Assembly: GCA_934202215.1 (NCBI GenBank)
Contig: CAKPXR010000033.1
Location: 1 to 15,625, forward strand
Reading direction: 5' to 3'
DNA from: an uncultured Veillonella sp.
GTDB taxonomy: Bacteria; Bacillota; Negativicutes; Veillonellales; Veillonellaceae
DNA length: 15,625 nucleotides
Below are positions 7,422-13,378 of the stretch, in pieces (the first letter of the stretch is position 1; each line of letters opens with the position of its first letter). The notes below the pieces were generated by a model. That model made no database searches and had not been told where the DNA came from. It saw only the letters and a program-made list of their open reading frames with translations. Both the position numbers and the translations under genes were made by a program.

Positions 7422-7772
7422 TTATACTTGCTCTAAAGCTAATAAATCTACATCATTATAAACTAAAGTCAATAAATTATAGTTTTGATCTATGGAGAAT
7501 CTCCCTTTCAGACCGCCTGCATCAATAAATGAATAAGTATTATCATCAATTTTGGTAAATTTACTTTCTAAAGGTACAAAATATTTATCTAATGCTAGAC
7601 CAACTTTCTCTGCCTCTTCTTCAGAGCACTGTAAAGCTTCTTGTACGCGTTTAAAGAATGGTTTGTGTACATTTTCTATTCTGTCTTCTATTGTTTTATT
7701 AACTTTCTTATAAGTCTTATATCTATAAATTAGATACAAGATGGCTAGTAGTAAAGCAATATTCTCTTTCAT
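7422..7772 (-). CDS. Membrane-anchored protein of unknown function (116 aa)
   Basis: Not recognised. A single hydrophobic span at residues 4-17 (NIALLLAILYLIYR) is followed by a basic stretch YKTYKKVNK, a charged probably helical region (26-70, including FFKRVQEALQCSEEEAEKVG) and a C-terminal part likely rich in beta strands (DDNTYSFIDAGGLKGRFSID). This fits a bitopic protein held by its N-terminus with a soluble domain; the positive residues after the span suggest that the soluble domain is cytoplasmic. An ATG five codons upstream (7787) lacks a ribosome binding site, while AGAGG lies five bases before 7772, which decides the start. AT-rich like its neighbours, and less hydrophobic than the other two small proteins of the cluster. 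Confidence 0.6.
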   Translation of the reverse strand: MKENIALLLAILYLIYRYKTYKKVNKTIEDRIENVHKPFFKRVQEALQCSEEEAEKVGLALDKYFVPLESKFTKIDDNTYSFIDAGGLKGRFSIDQNYNLLTLVYNDVDLLALEQV

Positions 7773-7860
7773 AATCGCCTCTAACATATACTAAATATAC
7801 TTATATAATATATAAGAACATAGACTTAAATGAATCATTATAGTTATATAAATAAATTGT

Positions 7861-7905
7861 AAACCACCTACCAAAGATAATCAATTCATCTTCGATAGGT
7901 GGTTT
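7861..7905 (-). terminator. Terminator-like hairpin after the M20 amidohydrolase gene
   Basis: AAACCACCTA (7861-7870) pairs with TAGGTGGTTT (7896-7905) over 10 bp, with an inner AAGAT/ATCTT stem (7874-7878, 7888-7892). It begins three bases after the amidohydrolase stop. On the minus strand the tail (TTTACAATTTATTTAT) is only moderately U-rich, and the plus-strand tail (TTATTTTATT) is comparable. It probably ends the amidohydrolase transcript. Confidence 0.7.
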
Positions 7906-7908
7906 ATT

Positions 7909-9228
7909 TTATTCACCCTTAGCAATGCGATCTAAGAGTTCAATATAAGTTTCTTTGTTTAAGGCTGGTGTAAAGTTGTCTAATACATCTTTAGCGCCTG
8001 CTGCGTCATCGTATAGTAAATCTACGATTGTCATAGCCAAGGCTTGTGCTGTTTTAATGTACGCTACATCAGGTACAGAGATTTCGTATTCTGCACTGTG
8101 TAGTACACCACTGATACAGCCAACCCATGGATGGATAACCGGCATCAAGTGAGATACGTCCCCCATGTCTGTACTGGCTGTAATATGTGGACCTTGGTAT
8201 ACATTGGCTTCGCCAAAGATAGGATTTGAATTTTCACGTAACAGAGCATTCATACGTTCATCATTACGCATTGGTAAATAACCTGGTAGGTCATTAATAA
8301 CACATGTGGCCCCTACTGCATCACCACCGGCTTTTAAGGCCCTGTTAACACGATGGTTGCCATCTACAATAGCTTCAATATTAGAAGCACGCACGTAGCT
8401 TTCAACTTGAACATAATCAGGCACACAGTTTACCAATGTACCGCCTTGATTAATGATGGGATGGAATCTGAAATAATCGCTTTCTTTAAAAGTTTCACGA
8501 ATGGAGTTAACCCCCATAACACCCATCAAAGCAGCATTAAGAGCATTGATACCTTCATGAGGTGCTTGAGCCGCATGAGCTACCTTACCGTGATATTCAA
8601 TCAATTTAGATACAAAACCATTGGAGGTGCTACCAAGCCCCATCTCGCCAGCTGGAGTTTTGGCTGTCTCTACATGCATTTGCATGGCCATATCAATGTC
8701 GTCAAAAGCACCTTCATATATGAGCTGTTGCTTACCGCCCATATATTTCAGTTTTCCTTGTTCACGCAATTTATTGCGGTAATCAATTTCAATCATTTCC
8801 TCTGCAGGAACAGCAAATAAAACGACATCGCCAGCTAGTTCATTCATCACGGCTTGTAAGCCCATAGCTACGGCAAACATATTGGTAATTTGTACATTAT
8901 GACCACAGCAATGGGCAGCACCTGTTAAATCATCGGCACGAGGATGGCGAGGACAGAGAATGGCATCTAATTCCCCAACCATGGCAACCGTATATTTACT
9001 ATCTCGGCCTTTCATTCTACCTTTTACACCTGTCAATGCATGACCTGTAGTATAAGAAATGCCAAGTTCATCAAACATATCTTGAACTTTTTTAGATGTT
9101 TTTACCTCTTTAAATCCCAGCTCAGGTTCAGCCATAATAGATTCTGCTAATTCTCGTAAACTTGGTTGTGCATCAACAATTGCTTTACAAACACGTTCTT
9201 TAACTTCTTCCTTTGTCATACGGCTCAT
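7909..9228 (-). CDS. M20-family amidohydrolase, AbgB/PM20D2-like
   Basis: A zinc-type M20 peptidase/amidohydrolase of 439 residues, normal for the family. Such enzymes cleave amide bonds of N-acyl or peptide substrates; relatives include AbgB (p-aminobenzoyl-glutamate hydrolase) and PM20D2 dipeptidases. Visible motifs are GELDAI (85-90), CCGHN (107-111, metal region with the CGHN form typical of AbgB/PM20D2 rather than CGHD), the catalytic PAEE (141-144), H185 in MQMHVET, the lid-domain region GKVAHAAQAPHEG, TDMGDVSHLMP (353-363) and the C-terminal metal ligand H377 in LHSAEYEI. There is no signal peptide, so it is cytoplasmic. AAGGAG before 9228 decides the start; a longer frame to 9273 would read through a hairpin. 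It follows a probable two-gene carrier, suggesting that the carrier imports its substrate; the substrate cannot be named from sequence. Confidence 0.85.
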   Translation of the reverse strand: MSRMTKEEVKERVCKAIVDAQPSLRELAESIMAEPELGFKEVKTSKKVQDMFDELGISYTTGHALTGVKGRMKGRDSKYTVAMVGELDAILCPRHPRADDLTGAAHCCGHNVQITNMFAVAMGLQAVMNELAGDVVLFAVPAEEMIEIDYRNKLREQGKLKYMGGKQQLIYEGAFDDIDMAMQMHVETAKTPAGEMGLGSTSNGFVSKLIEYHGKVAHAAQAPHEGINALNAALMGVMGVNSIRETFKESDYFRFHPIINQGGTLVNCVPDYVQVESYVRASNIEAIVDGNHRVNRALKAGGDAVGATCVINDLPGYLPMRNDERMNALLRENSNPIFGEANVYQGPHITASTDMGDVSHLMPVIHPWVGCISGVLHSAEYEISVPDVAYIKTAQALAMTIVDLLYDDAAGAKDVLDNFTPALNKETYIELLDRIAKGE

Positions 9229-9245
9229 AATATCTCCTTTATAAA

Positions 9246-9270
9246 ATCGACCGTATAAAATACGGTCGAT
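9246..9270 (-). terminator. Terminator-like hairpin just upstream of the M20 ribosome binding site
   Basis: ATCGACCGTA (9246-9255) and TACGGTCGAT (9261-9270) form a perfect 10 bp stem with a five-base loop. On the minus strand it is followed by TTTTAT and then, within a few bases, by AAGGAG of the amidohydrolase gene. It could be a terminator of the carrier genes, an attenuator in the amidohydrolase leader, or a stabilising or operator structure. Confidence 0.6.
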
Positions 9271-9280
9271 CATGGAATCC

Positions 9281-9350
9281 TAATGTATAGATGTCTTATG
9301 AAATATAAATCTATAATTATATCTTAACATAGATTAGACATCTAACATTA
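9281..9350. repeat. Long imperfect inverted repeat with a nested stem between carrier and amidohydrolase genes
   Basis: TAATGT (9281-9286) plus TAGATGTCT (9288-9296) pairs with AGACATCTA (9336-9344) plus ACATTA (9345-9350), 15 bp with one bulged base. Inside, AATCTAT (9308-9314) pairs with ATAGATT (9329-9335). The arms also carry two short dyads of the form AGAYRTCT. The element starts ten bases after the stop codon of the small carrier gene and encloses a TATAAT box. Confidence 0.7.
9316..9321 (-). promoter_or_regulatory. Possible -10 box for the M20 amidohydrolase gene
   Basis: A perfect minus-strand TATAAT lies in the loop of the inverted repeat; the -35 position falls near the dyad TTAGACATCTAA (9334-9345). 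No good -35 match is present, which would fit an activator-dependent promoter, but in AT-rich DNA the box may be chance. Confidence 0.35.
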
Positions 9351-9360
9351 TCATTTCGTA

Positions 9361-9822
9361 TTAAATTAAACCTTCTAAATGAAGTACTACTTGTGCTAAG
9401 GCTGTTGCACAGATGTAAGTACCTGCTGTTACAGCTAGTGCAACAGGAATAATACGCCAAGATAAACGACGGAACGCACCAAGATCTTTACCTAAGGATA
9501 AACCTGCATAAGCAAGTACAGGTGTTGTTGTTGCAAGGAATGTAACTTGGCTAGTTTTAGCAATAATCCATTCTTGGCCAGGTATACCTGGTAAAGATGC
9601 AATAACACCAACTAAAGATACCCAGAATACCATAGGTAATTTATTAGCATATGGTAAATTAGAGATCAACGCGCCAATTGTAGCAAGGACTGCCAAGATA
9701 GCTACGCCAACTAAACTATCGCTAAATAGATGTTTACCATCCATTACATTACCTACTGCAGTAATGATAGCAGCAATACAGATAACGATGACAAATTGTG
9801 TTAATTTTTCACTTTTACTCAT
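9361..9822 (-). CDS. Small membrane protein, probable second component of a two-gene carrier
   Basis: A 153-residue, almost wholly membrane-embedded protein with about five spans (9-26, 37-56, 64-79, 92-111, 124-147). The TTTPVLAYAGLSLGKDL segment (98-114) is the most motif-like part. Its start overlaps the stop of the DUF3100-like gene by eight bases (ATGAGTAA), so the two are almost surely co-translated and probably form one transporter. The sizes (267 + 153) recall two-component carriers such as MadM/MadL, though I do not claim homology. I do not recognise a named family for this subunit. No ribosome binding site stands out other than purines in the end of the upstream gene (GAGGAGGTAGCAC), about 8 bases before the start. 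It is followed by an inverted repeat and then the M20 amidohydrolase. Confidence 0.75.
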   Translation of the reverse strand: MSKSEKLTQFVIVICIAAIITAVGNVMDGKHLFSDSLVGVAILAVLATIGALISNLPYANKLPMVFWVSLVGVIASLPGIPGQEWIIAKTSQVTFLATTTPVLAYAGLSLGKDLGAFRRLSWRIIPVALAVTAGTYICATALAQVVLHLEGLI

Positions 9823-10618
9823 GATGTGCTACCTCCTCTGCTAAATCTTGTTCACGTGTACGACCTGTAAAGAAGTTATATGTTTTCTCCATAACTGGTA
9901 AAGAAACAAATAGACCAAAGTATACGCCTAGAACGGTAGTCAAAAAGTTTGCAGCCCCAGCAAGCGCCATAATTTGTTGTTCATAATCTGGATATACTGC
10001 AATGATTGGAGCTGTAGCAGCTGCCATCATACTAGCACTACCTACACCAGCGCCCATAGCCAATGCTAATGGATGGAACCAACCAGATTGTGCCAACATA
10101 CCAGCCAATACGGAGGACCACATAGCGCCGATAAGAACGCCACAAATGTATATGCCCATAACACCACGGCCCTCAGGAGAGCTAAAGCCAAATTTGTCGA
10201 TAATAATTGCTACGTTAGGCTCACGGTCTACAGAGTAACATGCACCTACTGCTTCGCGACGCATGCCTACTAATAAAGCTACTGGTAAACCAAATACAAT
10301 AGTACCCAAGAAATGGCCAAGCTCTTGTAATAATAACGCCCAACCTGCACTTGTAAGAATACCAAGGTTTGGACCAATGCCTAAACCTACTTTTACCATT
10401 AAGATCATAACGGCAATACCAATATAATCTGCGGATTTCTCCATCTGTTTAATGGTTAGGATTTTAAACTTAGGAATAGAAATTAATAAACCTAGAATCA
10501 ATGTGTACAATAATGGCAATAATACAACAGGACCTAGTTTTTTTATGCCTATAAATTCAGCGACTACAGTTAGTACGAGCGCTAGAAAATGTATTTTGAG
10601 ATTTCCCAAAAGCTGCAT
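9815..10618 (-). CDS. DUF3100-like multi-spanning membrane protein, probable transporter subunit
   Basis: A 267-residue integral membrane protein that resembles the DUF3100 family from the pattern of its N-terminal half (AEFIGIKKLGPVVLLPLLY at 20-38) and length. About seven spans are visible (10-26, 29-48, 64-86, 92-118, 152-175, 183-207, 217-241). A polar loop REPNVAIIIDKFGFSSPEG (132-150) and a glycine/small-residue segment GAGVGSASMMAA (189-200) are the kind of features seen in substrate-binding re-entrant regions of secondary carriers. AGGAGG lies five bases before the ATG. It is the first gene of a unit with the 153-residue partner and, after a structured gap, the M20 amidohydrolase. The near-consensus promoter overlaps a perfect inverted repeat, pointing to repression. 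The DUF call is from memory of the family, and transport is inferred, not shown. Confidence 0.75.
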   Translation of the reverse strand: MQLLGNLKIHFLALVLTVVAEFIGIKKLGPVVLLPLLYTLILGLLISIPKFKILTIKQMEKSADYIGIAVMILMVKVGLGIGPNLGILTSAGWALLLQELGHFLGTIVFGLPVALLVGMRREAVGACYSVDREPNVAIIIDKFGFSSPEGRGVMGIYICGVLIGAMWSSVLAGMLAQSGWFHPLALAMGAGVGSASMMAAATAPIIAVYPDYEQQIMALAGAANFLTTVLGVYFGLFVSLPVMEKTYNFFTGRTREQDLAEEVAHHE

Positions 10619-10638
10619 AATGACCTCCTATAAAAACA

Positions 10639-10663
10639 TATAATATAACATTATTATATTATA
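10639..10663. promoter_or_regulatory. Perfect inverted repeat over the -10 box of the DUF3100-like gene (putative operator)
   Basis: TATAATATAA (10639-10648) and TTATATTATA (10654-10663) are exact reverse complements separated by five bases. The dyad starts at the -10 box and covers the predicted transcription start, the usual place for a repressor site. The sequence is all A/T in its arms, so chance is a concern, but 10 matched pairs at this exact position is suggestive. Confidence 0.5.
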
Positions 10664-10687
10664 AATAATTGTTATTAAAAGTGTCAA
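10658..10687 (-). promoter_or_regulatory. Consensus promoter of the DUF3100-like carrier unit
   Basis: Minus-strand TTGACA (10682-10687) and TATAAT (10658-10663) are both perfect and are separated by 18 bases. The predicted start is near 10651, leaving a short leader before the AGGAGG and ATG. It is the strongest-looking promoter in the window. Confidence 0.8.
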
Positions 10688-10689
10688 TT

Positions 10690-10705
10690 ACAGATGTACA
10701 TTTGT
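10690..10705. promoter_or_regulatory. 16-bp dyad next to the -35 box of the carrier promoter
   Basis: ACAGATGTACATTTGT pairs with its own reverse complement at seven of eight positions and lies two bases upstream of the -35 box. It could be a regulator site; it contains AGATGT, also present in the repeats before the amidohydrolase gene. Confidence 0.3.
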
Positions 10706-10714
10706 CTATTAGGA

Positions 10715-11236
10715 TTATCTTTTTTCAATCATATAAATACTCTTTTCAGCATCAATTACCTCAATAACAATATTTTCTATCATTGACGGTTTCACTTTAT
10801 GAAACCTTTGATCTTGTTCTTCATAATAAATGGCCCATTTAGACATACATGCCGGAATAGTGTCACTATAATAATCTTTCCCCCTCCAAATAGCATCATC
10901 TCTAAAATAACTTAGTCCATCTTTTACTAATTCTGTATCTAAACAAAATTCACCAGCTAGGCTAATATGATTATCTAATAAAAGATCTCGAAGAATGATA
11001 GCTTCATATTCCCAACTTAGAAAACATAAGTATTCAAAGTATCTAATTGCTATCTTGGGATCCCAACGATTGTTCAAGACCATCGTTTGAAATAACTTAT
11101 TTACTAACCCATAATCAGAAAATATATAATAGTCATTAGTTAAAAGGAAATTATATATTTGTTGAATTTCTTGTAAATCTAAAGTTTTATCTTCATTTAT
11201 TTTTTCTACAGGCAATGAAGAGAATATTGTATCCAT
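10715..11236 (-). CDS. Hypothetical protein, 173 aa, soluble
   Basis: Not recognised. The 173 residues are hydrophilic and acidic, rich in Tyr, Asp, Glu and Ile, with no signal peptide or membrane span, so a cytoplasmic protein is expected. Most of the chain looks alpha-helical (LQEIQQIYNFLL, IAIRYFEYLCFLSWEYEAIILRD), with a C-terminal segment likely in strands (SMIENIVIEVIDAEKSIYMI). Longer in-frame starts reach 11302 but would encode the recO terminator; GAGG lies six bases before the ATG at 11236, and I prefer that start. The gene stands alone between the recO terminator and the carrier promoter, which begins less than 30 bases after its stop. Its general character is like stand-alone immunity or accessory proteins, but nothing in the sequence proves that. 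Confidence 0.65.
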   Translation of the reverse strand: MDTIFSSLPVEKINEDKTLDLQEIQQIYNFLLTNDYYIFSDYGLVNKLFQTMVLNNRWDPKIAIRYFEYLCFLSWEYEAIILRDLLLDNHISLAGEFCLDTELVKDGLSYFRDDAIWRGKDYYSDTIPACMSKWAIYYEEQDQRFHKVKPSMIENIVIEVIDAEKSIYMIEKR

Positions 11237-11261
11237 ATAGTACCTCATAATATATTCCAAT

Positions 11262-11293
11262 AAAAGGCAGTTTGATCTCTCAAACTGCCTTTT
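11262..11293 (-). terminator. Intrinsic terminator after recO
   Basis: AAAAGGCAGTTTGA (11262-11275) and TCAAACTGCCTTTT (11280-11293) form a perfect 14 bp stem with a four-base loop, followed on the minus strand by a short U-rich tail (TTTTATT including the end of the stem). It begins eight bases after the recO stop and closes the phoH-to-recO unit. Confidence 0.92.
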
Positions 11294-11301
11294 TACTATC
11301 A

Positions 11302-12006
11302 TTAAATTATGGAATTTAAAAACTTAACGCTTTGTAATGGTTTACCGATTTCTTGCTCGCAGTATGCAAATAGTAGCTTTTTAAGTTCCTTCCAAATTGT
11401 TTTGGGAAGTTCTATAGGTGTGTCTTCGCCCCACTGATAAGCGAGAATTTGAGGTAATCCAGCTTTCACAGAATGAGAAATACTAAGATTTGTTGTTTCT
11501 CGCACCTGCAACCAGAATGGCTTAATGCCATCTTGATGTGAAAAAGCATTAGCGCTGGGCACAACCCCTGCTAAGGACAGCAATTGCCACCCAAGCATTA
11601 TCGTTCCTAGTTGTACATTGCGGCGCCGAATTTGCTTAGAGTAGTTTACAACGGTATCAAATACCTTGCGATCTACATCATACATAGCAAATAGTTCTTG
11701 AATGAGCTCACTGGCCACTGCTGCATAAGCAATATTATCTAAATTCACATCTAACGATTCTACCACATAGGAACCATCAATTTGTGTGACATTTACATAT
11801 TCACCATCAGGTACCACTGTAATATACATAGCACTAAAGGGACGTAAATAGGAACTATTACGCATGGTCATCATACGCTTATGCGGTATAGATGCACGAA
11901 TAAGCCCTAAGCTAGGTGTGATAAAAGTAAATACGGAGTATAGCTTATATTTTTTTCGGCTAATGACGATAGCAGGTGTGTTAAAACCACCATTAAGCTT
12001 CTTCAT
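11302..12006 (-). CDS. recO: DNA repair protein RecO
   Basis: RecO loads RecA on SSB-covered single-stranded DNA with RecR and anneals DNA strands in the RecFOR pathway. The 234-residue protein has the RecO layout: an N-terminal OB fold starting TPAIVISRKKYKLYSVFTFITPSLGLIRA (written here in parts: TPAIVISRKKYKLY, then SVFTFITPSLGLIRA, residues 10-38), SYLRPFSAMYITV with the conserved PFS (56-58), then an all-helical domain. Conservation is modest, and the position downstream of era is a strong second argument. The Cys-rich zinc site seen in many Firmicute RecO proteins after the LG-x-x-P segment is absent: the region VVPSANAFSHQDG (148-160) has no Cys. The start overlaps the end of the CNNM gene by 14 bases, with GGAAGAAGA just upstream. 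Confidence 0.8.
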   Translation of the reverse strand: MKKLNGGFNTPAIVISRKKYKLYSVFTFITPSLGLIRASIPHKRMMTMRNSSYLRPFSAMYITVVPDGEYVNVTQIDGSYVVESLDVNLDNIAYAAVASELIQELFAMYDVDRKVFDTVVNYSKQIRRRNVQLGTIMLGWQLLSLAGVVPSANAFSHQDGIKPFWLQVRETTNLSISHSVKAGLPQILAYQWGEDTPIELPKTIWKELKKLLFAYCEQEIGKPLQSVKFLNSII

Positions 12007-13324
12007 GTTCTTCTTCCGTTGTTTCCTCTACCGGTAAAGGTGTTACTTTAATACGAGAAACGCGATAGCCTTGCATTTGTGTTACTTCAAAGGTATATCC
12101 CAATGCATCCACAGTATCACCAACGATTGGTGTCCGTTCTAAGAGACCAAATACATAGCCACCAATTGTATCAGAATCTGAGTCGTCGATTTCAACGTCC
12201 ATCATTTCTTCCACTTCATCTACGAGGACCTTACCATCAAACTCGAAGGATCCATCTGCATAAGCAATTTTAGCTGGTAAGTGTGGTTCATGTTCGTCTT
12301 GAATATCCCCAACGAGCTCTTCAATAATATCTTCAAGCCCTACGAGACCAACCATACCACCGTACTCATCTACAACAACAGCTTGATAAATACGGCGAGT
12401 TCTCATGTATTGTAGTAATGTAGATAATTTCATTACCTCTGGCACAGTTAAAATATCTCGTTTTACATTACGCAAATCCTTACGCGCTTGATTAGGACGT
12501 TCCATGAGGTCCTTAATATGAACAAGACCGATAATATGATCCTTATCCTCCACACATAGAGGATAACGGGTATGTGCTTTAGAACGAATAAATTTCATTG
12601 CTTCATCGTAACCGTCTTCAACGAAAATACAGTCCACATCTTGACGAGGTACCATAACCTCTTTGGCTCTACGGTCTACAAAGTTAAATACATTGTCGAT
12701 CAACTCAGATTCTACTTGGTCTAGTTGACCTTCTTCATGACTTCGAGAAATCATCATACGGATTTCTTCTTCAGAGTATACAAGGTCTAGCTCTGTTAAA
12801 TATTTTGTTTTGTAAAATCCCAAAATAACTGTGGAGATTTTGCTAGCAATCCAAATAAACGGATATACCAAACGACCTGCCGCTACTACGATACGGCAAT
12901 ATGTATTTACGTACTTTGTTGGGAAGGATAAGCCTAATGCTTTAGGTACGATTTCACCAAAGATAAGAACAATTAAGCTAATAAATAGCAGTAAAAGTAT
13001 ATCTAGTACAAAGTGCATCCATGTGCTATGTAGATTAAATACCGCTACAAGTTGATCTACGATATTATCAAATACATAGGTACCTGTTCCTGCAAGGGCT
13101 AAGATAAAAAATAAAATCAAAAACTGAGTCGTATTCAAGAAATACTCAGGGTTTTGATAGAGCCTTAATAAAAACTCTCGATCCTTTTCCAAGAGGATAT
13201 CCATATCCTCTACATGCTCTTTACGAAGACGGGCAAAGGAGAACTTTGCAACCACAAAAAAGTTAATTAAAAATATACATACAAGACCAAACCCTATGGG
13301 TAACAGACCATCTACACTATCCAT
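11993..13324 (-). CDS. CNNM/CorC-type (hemolysin family) membrane protein with CBS domains
   Basis: A 443-residue integral membrane protein of the CNNM (DUF21) family, linked to magnesium or other divalent cation export and homeostasis; older names are hemolysin C or TlyC-like. The DUF21 part has spans near 8-28, 66-84, 105-123 and 146-168, with the family motif GEIVPKAL at 123-130. A cytoplasmic CBS pair follows (about 219-340, with VMVPRQDV and VVVDEYGGMVGLV), then the CorC_HlyC domain (about 355-435). AAAGGAG five bases before 13324 fixes the start; the ATG five codons upstream is less likely because the ribosome binding site lies after it. It sits between era and recO, a place often held by dgkA/cdd or nothing in relatives, and ends with an acidic tail overlapping recO. 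Confidence 0.9.
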   Translation of the reverse strand: MDSVDGLLPIGFGLVCIFLINFFVVAKFSFARLRKEHVEDMDILLEKDREFLLRLYQNPEYFLNTTQFLILFFILALAGTGTYVFDNIVDQLVAVFNLHSTWMHFVLDILLLLFISLIVLIFGEIVPKALGLSFPTKYVNTYCRIVVAAGRLVYPFIWIASKISTVILGFYKTKYLTELDLVYSEEEIRMMISRSHEEGQLDQVESELIDNVFNFVDRRAKEVMVPRQDVDCIFVEDGYDEAMKFIRSKAHTRYPLCVEDKDHIIGLVHIKDLMERPNQARKDLRNVKRDILTVPEVMKLSTLLQYMRTRRIYQAVVVDEYGGMVGLVGLEDIIEELVGDIQDEHEPHLPAKIAYADGSFEFDGKVLVDEVEEMMDVEIDDSDSDTIGGYVFGLLERTPIVGDTVDALGYTFEVTQMQGYRVSRIKVTPLPVEETTEEEHEEA

Positions 13325-13365
13325 CTTAACTCCTTTCATACAATTGAGAAAACAAGTTAGTTTTT

Positions 13366-13371
13366 ATTATA
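13366..13371 (-). promoter_or_regulatory. Possible -10 box upstream of the CNNM gene
   Basis: A perfect minus-strand TATAAT lies in the 54-base gap between era and the CNNM gene. The best -35 (TTGGTT at 18 bases) falls inside the era 3' end and is weak. It may provide extra transcription of the CNNM-recO pair. Confidence 0.3.
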
Positions 13372-13378
13372 ACAAAAA

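Noticed and set aside
8353..8820. 155-codon plus-strand frame inside the M20 amidohydrolase gene
   Set aside because: Antisense shadow of a well-supported enzyme gene with clear catalytic motifs on the minus strand.
9229..9273. Longer N-terminus for the amidohydrolase
   Set aside because: The extra codons would translate a perfect hairpin, and AAGGAG lies just before the later ATG at 9228.
11237..11302. Longer N-terminus for the 173-residue hypothetical protein
   Set aside because: The extension encodes the recO terminator hairpin; GAGG six bases before 11236 supports the shorter form.
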